Shown piece after piece: positions 1 through 5,040 of a stretch of DNA of 6,293 nucleotides; position 1 is the stretch's first letter; the number at the start of each line of letters is the position of its first letter. The stretch covers positions 1-6,293 of the forward strand of contig JBHPCZ010000163.1 in assembly GCA_042573625.1 (NCBI GenBank), written 5' to 3'. The notes beneath the pieces are model-generated. The model was given only the letters and a program-made list of their open reading frames with translations, was not told the DNA's origin and did no database searches. Position numbers and translations under genes: made by a program. Source of the stretch: JBHPCZ01 sp042573625. Its GTDB lineage: Bacteria > Desulfobacterota > Desulfobacteria > Desulfobacterales > UBA11574.

Positions 1-1
1 T

Positions 2-19
2 GTTAAATGCGGATTTAAC
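2..19. other. Perfect 7-bp hairpin at the window edge
   Basis: GTTAAAT (2-8) and ATTTAAC (13-19) are perfect reverse complements around the tetraloop GCGG. No T-tract follows, so it is not a standard intrinsic terminator. It may be part of a larger structure or of the end of an upstream gene cut off by the window. The role is unknown. Confidence 0.35.
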
Positions 20-39
20 TGGGCAGGCAAAATTGAACA

Positions 40-94
40 TTTTTCAAAGGTCTCCCTGAATCGTTCTAAATTCAGGTGTTCTGTCTTTGAAAAA
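40..94. repeat. Nested palindrome containing dispersed repeat copy A
   Basis: Two stems are nested. The outer arms TTTTTCAAAG (40-49) and CTTTGAAAAA (85-94) are perfect 10-bp reverse complements. The inner arms CCTGAAT (55-61) and ATTCAGG (70-76) are perfect 7-bp complements around an 8-nt loop. An asymmetric internal loop (5 and 8 nt) separates them. The inner hairpin, including much of its loop, recurs downstream of etfA: 55-80 matches 2097-2122 at 23 of 26 positions. It could end transcription of a gene upstream of the window, since the 3' arm finishes in A rather than T on this strand but gives a T-run on the other. It could also be a REP-type dispersed palindrome. The structure is directly visible; the role is inferred. 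Confidence 0.55.
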
Positions 95-114
95 CATCAT
101 CCCACCTATAAAAT
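87..114 (+). promoter_or_regulatory. Candidate sigma70-like promoter for etfBA
   Basis: A TTGAAA hexamer (87-92) is followed after 16 bp by TAAAAT (109-114), a fair match to -35 and -10 consensus. The segment 105-135 is very AT-rich, so chance matches are easy and other -10-like strings lie nearby, for example TATAAA at 127-132. The -35 overlaps the outer arm of the palindrome at 85-94. Transcription from here would give a leader of roughly 125 nt ahead of etfB. Confidence 0.3.
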
Positions 115-158
115 ATTAATATAGTATATAAAGTGTTAGGATGTGAAACTTGAGTAAT

Positions 159-172
159 AAACTCCAGAGTTT
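159..172. promoter_or_regulatory. Short dyad upstream of etfB, possible operator
   Basis: AAACTC (159-164) and GAGTTT (167-172) form perfect 6-bp arms around CA. The size and symmetry fit a binding site for a dimeric repressor, and the site lies between the candidate promoter and the gene. No known operator consensus is recognised, and a dyad this short can occur by chance in AT-rich DNA. Confidence 0.25.
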
Positions 173-180
173 TCAGATAA

Positions 181-204
181 CCCCTTCGTGAACGACGGTC
201 GGGG
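181..204 (+). other. GC-rich leader hairpin before etfB
   Basis: CCCC (181-184) can pair with GGGG (201-204), with an inner CGT/ACG stem (187-189 with 195-197). This hairpin lies about 45 nt before the etfB start codon in an otherwise AT-rich leader. It leaves the Shine-Dalgarno sequence free, so direct blocking of translation is unlikely. It might be an attenuation or mRNA-stability element. Confidence 0.25.
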
Positions 205-248
205 GGATTATTCAATACAATTTAAATCGAAAGGAAGGGTAGGCAAAA

Positions 249-1031
249 GTGGAAATTGTAGTATTGTTGAAACAGGTTCCTGCGACAGAATCGTATATCG
301 GGATATCCGAGGACGGTGTATCCATAAAGACCGATGATCTTAAATGGGTCATTAGCCCCTATGACGAATTTGCTGTTGAGGAAGCACTTCGGATCAAAGA
401 GGCCCACGGCGGAACGGTGACCATTCTTTCCGCGGGGACGGAAAAGGCGGTTGAAGCCATAAGAACTGCCCTGGCGATGGGGGCTGATAAGGGGATATTG
501 ATCGATGATCCCATCGTACAGGAATGCGATGCGCTAAATATCGCTCGGATTCTTGCTGCCGTGCTTAAGGATACCCCATTCGACCTGGTTATCGCAGGGC
601 AGCGTGCGGTTGACGATGATAATTATCAGGTCGGCCCCGCAACAGCAGAGTTCTTAAATATTCCTCATATTTCGCTGGTGATCAAAGTCGAAATTATGGA
701 AGGAAAGATCAGGTGTCAACGAACCGTTGAAGGAGGGACTGTGATACTTGAATCATCGCTTCCCGCCCTTTTTACGACCCAGCGGGGATTGAACGAGCCC
801 CGCTATGCGTCACTGCCGGGTATCATGAAGGCAAAAAAGAAGCCTATTGATATAAAAACCATCGCAGATATAGGGCTTAGCGCCGAACAGGTCGGGAGAC
901 CAAAGATAAAGGTGATCTCGATGAAGCTTCCGCCGGAGCGAGAAGGTGGCGTGATCATTGAGGGGGACACCCCCCGGGAAAAGGCCGCCGCCCTGGTCAG
1001 GGCTTTGCATAAGGATGCTAAAGTAGTTTAA
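249..1031 (+). CDS. etfB: Electron transfer flavoprotein beta subunit
   Basis: EtfB pairs with EtfA to form the soluble heterodimer that passes electrons between acyl-CoA-type dehydrogenases and the quinone pool; the beta subunit usually holds AMP or, in bifurcating types, a second FAD. The 260-residue length is normal. The N-terminus MEIVVLLKQVPAT is typical of the family. The nucleotide-binding segment with QRAVDDDNYQVGP spans residues 114-134. The lysine-rich recognition loop (residues 181-200, LNEPRY then LPGIMKAKKKP) closely resembles that of human ETFB; by alignment from memory, Leu189 corresponds to the anchor leucine that docks on dehydrogenases. The start is GTG at 249, preceded by the purine-rich ribosome site AAGGAAGGG (231-239). 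It is the first gene of a two-gene operon with etfA, 68 bp away. Family assignment is very secure; the dehydrogenase partner cannot be read here. Confidence 0.97.
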   Translation: MEIVVLLKQVPATESYIGISEDGVSIKTDDLKWVISPYDEFAVEEALRIKEAHGGTVTILSAGTEKAVEAIRTALAMGADKGILIDDPIVQECDALNIARILAAVLKDTPFDLVIAGQRAVDDDNYQVGPATAEFLNIPHISLVIKVEIMEGKIRCQRTVEGGTVILESSLPALFTTQRGLNEPRYASLPGIMKAKKKPIDIKTIADIGLSAEQVGRPKIKVISMKLPPEREGGVIIEGDTPREKAAALVRALHKDAKVV

Positions 1032-1046
1032 ATAAACTCTCTTTAC

Positions 1047-1070
1047 TGATCCATTCAGACAACTGGATCA
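1047..1070 (+). other. Intercistronic hairpin between etfB and etfA
   Basis: TGATCCA (1047-1053) and TGGATCA (1064-1070) are perfect 7-bp complements with a 10-nt loop. The stem sits 15 bp after the etfB stop and ends 17 bp before the etfA ribosome site. The tract after it (AGGATTTGTTTT) is T-rich but interrupted. It may be a partial terminator, an mRNA processing site, or a stabilising stem that tunes the EtfB:EtfA ratio. The stem is directly visible; the role is inferred. Confidence 0.45.
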
Positions 1071-1099
1071 AGGATTTGTTTTAAAATAAGGAGATAAAC

Positions 1100-2065
1100 A
1101 TGCCACAAGGAGTGCTTGCAATAGCAGAACAAACAGAGGGCGTCTTTAGAAAGATTACCTTTGAGGCTTTAAGCGAGGGAAGACGGATAGCCGATCAAAT
1201 GGATTGTGATCTTGCAGCTCTTGTTTTAGGATCAAATATTGAGGAGATATCCAAGTCTCTTCAGAAATTCGGTGCGGATAGAATTATCGTGGCCGAAAAT
1301 GAATCGCTTACAGAGTATTTAAACGATACATATACCAATGTGATTGCAGATATCATCACAAAAGAAAAGCCGGCGGCAGTTATTTTAGGCGCATCTACCC
1401 AGGGTAAAGATCTTTCCGCTCGACTTAGCGCACGGCTTGATGCATCCCTTGGCATGGATTGCGTTGCGATCCGTGTTGAGGAAAACAATCTCATTGTTAC
1501 ACGTCCCATGTATGGCGGAAAGGTTTTGGCTGAAGCGGCTTTAAGTGGTGAGCTGCAGATGGCAGCAATTCGGCCCAATTCAATAGCCGTGAAGGAAACT
1601 GACGGAGCCGGAGTCGTCGAAAAGATTGATGTGGACACAGGAAAGACAGATCTGATGTTTATCGAAAAGACCCTTGACACCGGCAAGGTTGAGCTTACGG
1701 AAGCGGATATCATTGTATCCGGCGGCAGAGGGATGGGAGGTGCGGATTATTCGATAATTGAGGAGCTGGCTGAACTGCTCAATGGCGCAGTGGGGGCGTC
1801 CAGATCTGCAGTTGATGAGGGGTGGCGCCCACCATCGGATCAGGTGGGTCAGACCGGAAAGACGGTATCCCCCAATCTGTACATTGCCTGCGGAATATCC
1901 GGGGCGATTCAGCACCTTGCCGGGATGTCGACATCCAAGGTTATTGTGGCCATCAACAAGGATTCGGAAGCACCGATGTTCTCAAAGGCGGATTACGGGA
2001 TCGTGGGAGATCTTTTTGAGGTTTTACCTCTGGTTACAGAAGAAATCAGAAAATTAAAAGAATAA
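1100..2065 (+). CDS. etfA: Electron transfer flavoprotein alpha subunit
   Basis: EtfA supplies the FAD-binding domain of the EtfAB heterodimer and shuttles electrons from flavin dehydrogenases. The 321-residue length is standard, with no extra ferredoxin domain. Residues 1 to about 190 form the N-terminal domain (MPQGVLAIAEQ, ILGASTQGKDLSARLSARL at about 95-113). The C-terminal FAD domain shows SGGRGMGG (207-214), GASRSAVDEGW (232-242), QVGQTGKTVSP (248-258), ACGISGAIQHLAGM (263-276) and INKDSEAPMFSKADYGIVGD (285-304), all classic FAD contacts. The ATG at 1100 is preceded by a near-perfect Shine-Dalgarno AAGGAG (1088-1093) with 6-nt spacing, stronger than the site of etfB. It is the second and last gene of the etfBA operon; a likely terminator lies about 100 bp downstream. 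Confidence 0.98.
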   Translation: MPQGVLAIAEQTEGVFRKITFEALSEGRRIADQMDCDLAALVLGSNIEEISKSLQKFGADRIIVAENESLTEYLNDTYTNVIADIITKEKPAAVILGASTQGKDLSARLSARLDASLGMDCVAIRVEENNLIVTRPMYGGKVLAEAALSGELQMAAIRPNSIAVKETDGAGVVEKIDVDTGKTDLMFIEKTLDTGKVELTEADIIVSGGRGMGGADYSIIEELAELLNGAVGASRSAVDEGWRPPSDQVGQTGKTVSPNLYIACGISGAIQHLAGMSTSKVIVAINKDSEAPMFSKADYGIVGDLFEVLPLVTEEIRKLKE

Positions 2066-2090
2066 AAAAGTTTGAGAATATCCTGATATA

Positions 2091-2124
2091 TTAACACCTG
2101 AATCGTGCAAAATTCAGGTATTAA
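2091..2124. repeat. Dispersed palindrome copy B, downstream of etfA
   Basis: The core ACCTGAAT (2096-2103) and ATTCAGGT (2112-2119) is a perfect 8-bp stem with the loop CGTGCAAA. Beyond one mismatch, TTAA (2091-2094 and 2121-2124) extends the symmetry, giving 13-bp arms with a single mismatch. The core and part of its loop match copy A at 55-80. It lies 25 bp after the etfA stop, where a terminator might be expected, but no T-run follows. Conservation of loop bases argues for common descent as a repeat rather than two independent hairpins. Confidence 0.55.
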
Positions 2125-2165
2125 ACTGTATCCTTAAAACATTGGCAATGTCGTATTATGTGATC

Positions 2166-2201
2166 AAGGTCGCCTGCACCATCAGGGGGCCTTTTGATTT
2201 T
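2166..2201 (+). terminator. Probable Rho-independent terminator of etfBA
   Basis: AAGGTC (2166-2171) pairs with GGCCTT (2188-2193), including one T-G wobble. CCTG (2173-2176) pairs with CAGG (2183-2186), with a single G-G mismatch between the two stems and a 6-nt loop CACCAT. The 10-bp stem is followed directly by TTGATTTT (2194-2201). It is the best terminator-like hairpin after etfA, 100 bp past its stop. The interrupted T-tract lowers certainty. Confidence 0.5.
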
Positions 2202-2341
2202 AATGTAACCGCATTGCTGATTCAATCAGACTTGTTCCTCTTTTCAATTGATGGTACTGAACATTACTTTGAAAGACAATGCAAGCCAAAGTTCCGGTGG
2301 ATTAGGGAGCAATTTGTACCTTCAACAGGCAGGTTGCCGTG

Positions 2342-2441
2342 TTATAGCGGTTGTCAAAATAACGTTCCGTTTCAGCTGGCAGCTGAATAAAATATGAACA
2401 AAAGCGAATCAATAGGAACATATTTATGGAAACCGCTATAA
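2342..2441. other. Multi-stem inverted-repeat unit, possible structured RNA
   Basis: The outer arms TTATAGCGGTT (2342-2352) and AACCGCTATAA (2431-2441) are perfect 11-bp complements. After a G-A mismatch, three more pairs follow (2354-2356 with 2427-2429, one a wobble). Inside lie two further stems: a near-continuous palindrome TTCAGCTG/CAGCTGAA (2371-2378 and 2380-2387, central G) and AAATATG/CATATTT (2390-2396 and 2419-2425). Together they form a three-way junction with very short linkers. TTCC (2365-2368) in the first linker could pair with GGAA (2415-2418) in the third stem's loop, making a pseudoknot. Either strand could fold. It matches no riboswitch or RNA class I recognise; alternatives are a 100-bp palindromic mobile unit or a protein-binding region. 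It ends 110 bp before the rimO start. Confidence 0.45.
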
Positions 2442-2449
2442 AGGTAAAT

Positions 2450-2511
2450 GAGGGGTCGGGGAGTTTTCTCTGTTAAACGCCCCAAGGATATTCTTTTTTT
2501 AAATCGTGTAA
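2450..2511 (+). mobile_element. Left half of a MITE-like element (copy 1)
   Basis: This 62-bp stretch matches 4861-4922, the left half of the complete element downstream, at 56 of 62 positions without gaps. It begins with the same terminal sequence GAGGGGTCGGGGAGTTTT (2450-2467) and ends with the shared tract of seven T followed by AAATCGTGTAA. No right inverted repeat and no target duplication (left flank AGGTAAAT, 2442-2449) can be found before or within rimO, so this copy is truncated or decayed at its right side. Weak similarity to copy 2 may continue to about 2530. The remaining DNA runs straight into the rimO translation start. Confidence 0.7.
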
Positions 2512-2551
2512 TCACGCCAAAGGCGGATAAAACTCGCGAAAAGAAAATTTG

Positions 2552-3868
2552 ATGAAACTGCACTTGGTCAGTTTGGGATGTGCAAAAAATCTTGTTGACA
2601 GCGAAATAATGCTGGGACGGTTAAAGGCGGCCGGTTGGACCATTACACAGGAGCCTGAAAAAGCCGAAGTGATTATTATCAATACATGCAGCTTTATCGA
2701 GTCTGCCATTAATGAATCCATTGACGCAATTCTGGAGCTGGCAAGATTTAAAAGCACCGGCGCATGCCGACAGCTTGTTGTTACTGGGTGCCTTCCGGAA
2801 CGCTTCAGGGATGAAATTGTTCGGACCTTGCCGGAGGTCGACCTCTTTTTGGGCACCGGCGCTTTTGATAAAATTGTAACGGCCTTGGAAAACGCTGATG
2901 AGTATAGAAAATGTCTATTAACGGATCCAAGTTTAATAACACTTCCAAGGCATGATGCACCCAGGCTAAGAACGTCTCTTCACACGGCCTATTTAAAGAT
3001 TGCGGAAGGATGCAGTCGGCGATGCACATATTGTATTATTCCAAAGCTGCGGGGAAGACAAAGAAGCAGGCACTTTGAAGATATTATCCTCGAAGCGCGT
3101 TCATTGATTGCTTCTGGTGTAAACGAACTGATACTTATTGCCCAGGATACAACGTCGTATGGTAAAGATTTATCTCCACCCGCAGATTTCGCTCAGTTGT
3201 TGAAGGACATTTCAGAGATATCAGCGGCGGTTTGGTTGAGGTTCCTGTACGGACATCCGGAGAGTATCAACGATAAAATTATAAAAACCGTTGCAACGCA
3301 CCCTAATATTTGTTCATATTTTGACATTCCGATTCAGCACGCCAGCAAAAATGTATTAAAAAGGATGGGTCGAAATTATTCGGGTGATGACCTTTTAAGA
3401 CTTATTGATAAAATTCGATCAATTGATCCTGATGCGTCGCTTCGGACAACAGTGATGGCCGGATTTCCAGGGGAAACAGAAAAGGATTTCGAAGCACTTC
3501 TATCTTTTGTTGAAGAGGTTCATTTTGATCATCTCGGCGTCTTTGTTTATTCCGATTTCAACGATCTTCCGTCACACCATCTTTCCGGTCATGTTCCGGT
3601 TATCGTGGCAAAAGAGCGGCATGACCAGCTTATGTCCCGTCAGAAGGAAATATCTTTGAAAAAGAACCGGAGGCATATCGGTCGTGCGTACAAGGTCATT
3701 CCGGAAACGGAAATCGAGGACAATCTTTTTTGTGGAAGAACATTTTTTCAGGCTCCAGAGGTAGATGGTTTAACGTATGTTCGTTCTCATAATTTAGAGA
3801 TCGGGCGTTTTGTCAGCGTCCGGATTGATGATGCGCTTGAATATGATCTAATAGGAGAAGCGATATGA
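2552..3868 (+). CDS. rimO: Ribosomal protein S12 methylthiotransferase RimO
   Basis: RimO is a cytoplasmic radical-SAM enzyme with two iron-sulfur clusters that adds a methylthio group to a conserved aspartate of ribosomal protein S12. The 438 residues fit the family. The N-terminal UPF0004 domain opens with HLVSLGCAKNLVDSE and carries cluster ligands Cys10, Cys46 (NTCSFIESA) and Cys80 (TGCLPERF). The radical-SAM motif CxxxCxxC is Cys154, Cys158 and Cys161 (EGCSRRCTYC), followed by IIPKLRGRQRSR, a hallmark separating RimO from MiaB. QDTTSYGKD (198-206) and HPESI (235-239) follow, and a TRAM-type domain occupies about 370-438. ATG 2552 is preferred over TTG 2549; an in-frame stop at 2528 excludes anything earlier. 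There is no clear Shine-Dalgarno, only GCGAAAAGAAAA (2536-2547), unlike the other genes here. The 3' end overlaps the next gene by ATGA. Confidence 0.96.
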   Translation: MKLHLVSLGCAKNLVDSEIMLGRLKAAGWTITQEPEKAEVIIINTCSFIESAINESIDAILELARFKSTGACRQLVVTGCLPERFRDEIVRTLPEVDLFLGTGAFDKIVTALENADEYRKCLLTDPSLITLPRHDAPRLRTSLHTAYLKIAEGCSRRCTYCIIPKLRGRQRSRHFEDIILEARSLIASGVNELILIAQDTTSYGKDLSPPADFAQLLKDISEISAAVWLRFLYGHPESINDKIIKTVATHPNICSYFDIPIQHASKNVLKRMGRNYSGDDLLRLIDKIRSIDPDASLRTTVMAGFPGETEKDFEALLSFVEEVHFDHLGVFVYSDFNDLPSHHLSGHVPVIVAKERHDQLMSRQKEISLKKNRRHIGRAYKVIPETEIEDNLFCGRTFFQAPEVDGLTYVRSHNLEIGRFVSVRIDDALEYDLIGEAI

Positions 3869-4845
3869 GCAACCTGAAGCATAAGATTCTCACATTGGTA
3901 AAAGACGAGCTTGATGAAATTGAAGTCGAACTCGAGCAAAATCTGAATCCGCATCTTGATCTCGTCTCTCAAACAGCCAGTCACATTTTATTCAGTGGTG
4001 GCAAACGGTTAAGGCCTCTCCTTACGATTTTATCGGCAAGACTCTGTGGGTATAAAGGCAACTATGACAGAACGCTGTCAGTTGTTTTTGAATATTTACA
4101 TGCGGCGACGCTTTTGCATGACGATCTTGTGGACGGCGCCACGCTGCGAAGGGGTAAACCTGTTGCGCATGCAATATGGGGAGCACCGACCACTGTTCTG
4201 GTTGGAGATTTTCTCTTGGCCCGGTCGCTTTCGATCGCTGCGGAGACCGGGATTCCCGAGATCATTAAGGTCATTGCGGAAATTACAGAAAACATGTCCC
4301 AGGGCGAGATACAACAGCTTTTCAGAAAGGGCGCTTTAGATATTTCCGAAGAGGAGTACATGGAAATTATTCAGCGAAAGACCGCCGTTCTTTTTCAGGG
4401 CGCATGCCGGGTCAGTGCGATGATCGCTGGTTCATCAAACAAAGAGGAATCAGCCCTCTCAGAATATGGTTTCAATCTGGGGATCGCTTTTCAGATGGCC
4501 GATGATCTTCTTGACTATACATCAAATACCAGCGTTATCGGGAAAGAGGTCGGTGCAGACTTGAAAGAGGGCAAACTGACCCTGCCGGTTATTTATTCTT
4601 TAAAGACGGCCAGTCCAAAGGATCGGGTGTTAATGGAGAACATCATTAAAGATCAGGCTTTTTCCGTCCAGGATTTTAAAGTATTGATAAGCCTGTTAGA
4701 ACAACATGAAGGACTGGCATATACAAAAAATCTGGCAAGCGGCTATGTCAATAAAGCAAAAGATGCACTGTCTATATTCAAGCCCTCAACCACCAGAGAG
4801 GTCCTTTTGATGATTGCCGATTATGCGGTAGCCCGTCAGGCTTAA
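3865..4845 (+). CDS. ispB: Long-chain trans-polyprenyl diphosphate synthase (IspB-like)
   Basis: This enzyme condenses isopentenyl diphosphate units onto an allylic starter to make the long isoprenoid chain of a quinone, probably menaquinone in such an organism. The 326-residue length is normal. Motifs in order: GGKRLRP (45-51, diphosphate binding); the first aspartate-rich motif LLHDDLVD with Asp86, Asp87 and Asp90, then RRGKP; VGDFLLARS (113-121); GEIQQL (147-152); KTA (172-174); the second aspartate-rich motif FQMADDLLDY with Asp213, Asp214 and Asp217; and GKEVGADLKEGKLTLPVIY (226-244). Small residues Ala81 and Thr82 just before the first motif, rather than aromatic ones, favour a long product, as in IspB; the exact chain length cannot be read. 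ATG 3865 overlaps the rimO stop (ATGA), with AGGAG at 3853-3857 inside rimO, so translation is coupled. Confidence 0.92.
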   Translation: MSNLKHKILTLVKDELDEIEVELEQNLNPHLDLVSQTASHILFSGGKRLRPLLTILSARLCGYKGNYDRTLSVVFEYLHAATLLHDDLVDGATLRRGKPVAHAIWGAPTTVLVGDFLLARSLSIAAETGIPEIIKVIAEITENMSQGEIQQLFRKGALDISEEEYMEIIQRKTAVLFQGACRVSAMIAGSSNKEESALSEYGFNLGIAFQMADDLLDYTSNTSVIGKEVGADLKEGKLTLPVIYSLKTASPKDRVLMENIIKDQAFSVQDFKVLISLLEQHEGLAYTKNLASGYVNKAKDALSIFKPSTTREVLLMIADYAVARQA

Positions 4846-4852
4846 ATGTGCT

Positions 4853-4995
4853 ATAGAATTGAGGGGTCGGGGAGTTTTCTCTATTAAACGCTCCATGGCC
4901 AATCTTTTTTTAAATCGTGTAAACTCGTGCACAAGGGTTCGTAAAGAAAGAACAGAGGCCTTTATAATTAAAACACCCCGACTCCTCATAGAATT
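4853..4995. mobile_element. Complete 127-bp MITE with 8-bp target duplication (copy 2)
   Basis: The element itself spans 4861-4987. Its left end GAGGGGTCGGGGAGTTTT (4861-4878) and the reverse complement of its right end, GAGGAGTCGGGGTGTTTT (4970-4987), match at 16 of 18 positions. ATAGAATT occurs directly on both sides (4853-4860 and 4988-4995), a perfect 8-bp target-site duplication. It encodes no transposase, so it must have been moved in trans. Duplications of 8 bp are known for families such as ISL3, ISAs1, IS1595, IS66 and IS6; the family cannot be chosen from the ends alone. In RNA the termini could form an 18-bp stem with one wobble and one mismatch. It inserted 7 bp after the prenyl synthase stop codon. 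Removing it and one duplication leaves a 60-bp ancestral gap. Its left half is repeated at 2450-2511. Confidence 0.85.
4963..4968 (+). promoter_or_regulatory. Perfect -10 hexamer inside the MITE
   Basis: TATAAT lies within the right end of the element, pointing toward the downstream gene, whose ATG is 72 bp beyond the hexamer. No good -35 is seen at 16-18 bp spacing; TTCGTA (4938-4943, 19 bp) is poor. It could be an outward promoter brought by the element, but a lone TATAAT in AT-rich sequence is weak evidence. Confidence 0.3.
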
Positions 4996-5040
4996 ACAAT
5001 TTAAAAAAAATGTTTCATTCCATATGCAGAAGGAAAGATA

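Larger units (their letters stand above)
2066..2551. other. 486-bp gene-free intergenic region
   Basis: This gap has no convincing gene on either strand. An 82-codon open frame at 2142-2390 lacks a ribosome site, overlaps the terminator hairpin and multi-stem structure, and resembles no known family. The region is a chain of palindromes: dispersed repeat copy B (2091-2124), a small CATTG/CAATG dyad (2139-2149), a terminator-like hairpin (2166-2201), CTGATT/AATCAG (2217-2222 and 2224-2229), a multi-stem unit (2342-2441) and a miniature-transposon half (2450-2511). Nothing is recognised in 2230-2327. Confidence 0.6.

Noticed and set aside
195..215. GGTCGGGG near 198-204 as a decayed MITE end
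   Set aside because: Only about eight bases match the terminal sequence and no partner end or shared interior exists, so chance is likely.
1261..1713. 150-codon minus-strand frame inside etfA
   Set aside because: It lies wholly within a well-supported etfA coding sequence. The low-complexity serine-rich translation is typical of an antisense shadow.
2142..2390. 82-codon open reading frame in the etfA-rimO gap
   Set aside because: It has no ribosome site or recognisable family and overlaps the terminator-like hairpin and the multi-stem unit. It is best explained as chance.
2341..2442. Possible integron attC site, because of the GTTATAG start and long imperfect palindrome
   Set aside because: The required outer RYYYAAC and GTTRRRY boxes are not in the correct order, there is no cassette gene or integrase, and the arms are perfect rather than bulged.
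2066..2551. CRISPR array or tRNA gene in the intergenic palindromes
   Set aside because: There are no regularly spaced direct repeats, and no cloverleaf with TTCRA-type T-loop is visible.
2372..2563. Minus-strand frames in the two MITE copies (here and at 4786-4989) sharing the peptide EKTPRPL
   Set aside because: The likeness comes from the repeated DNA. Base differences between copies change residues without preserving chemistry, and the frames run into unrelated flanks, so they are not transposase remnants.
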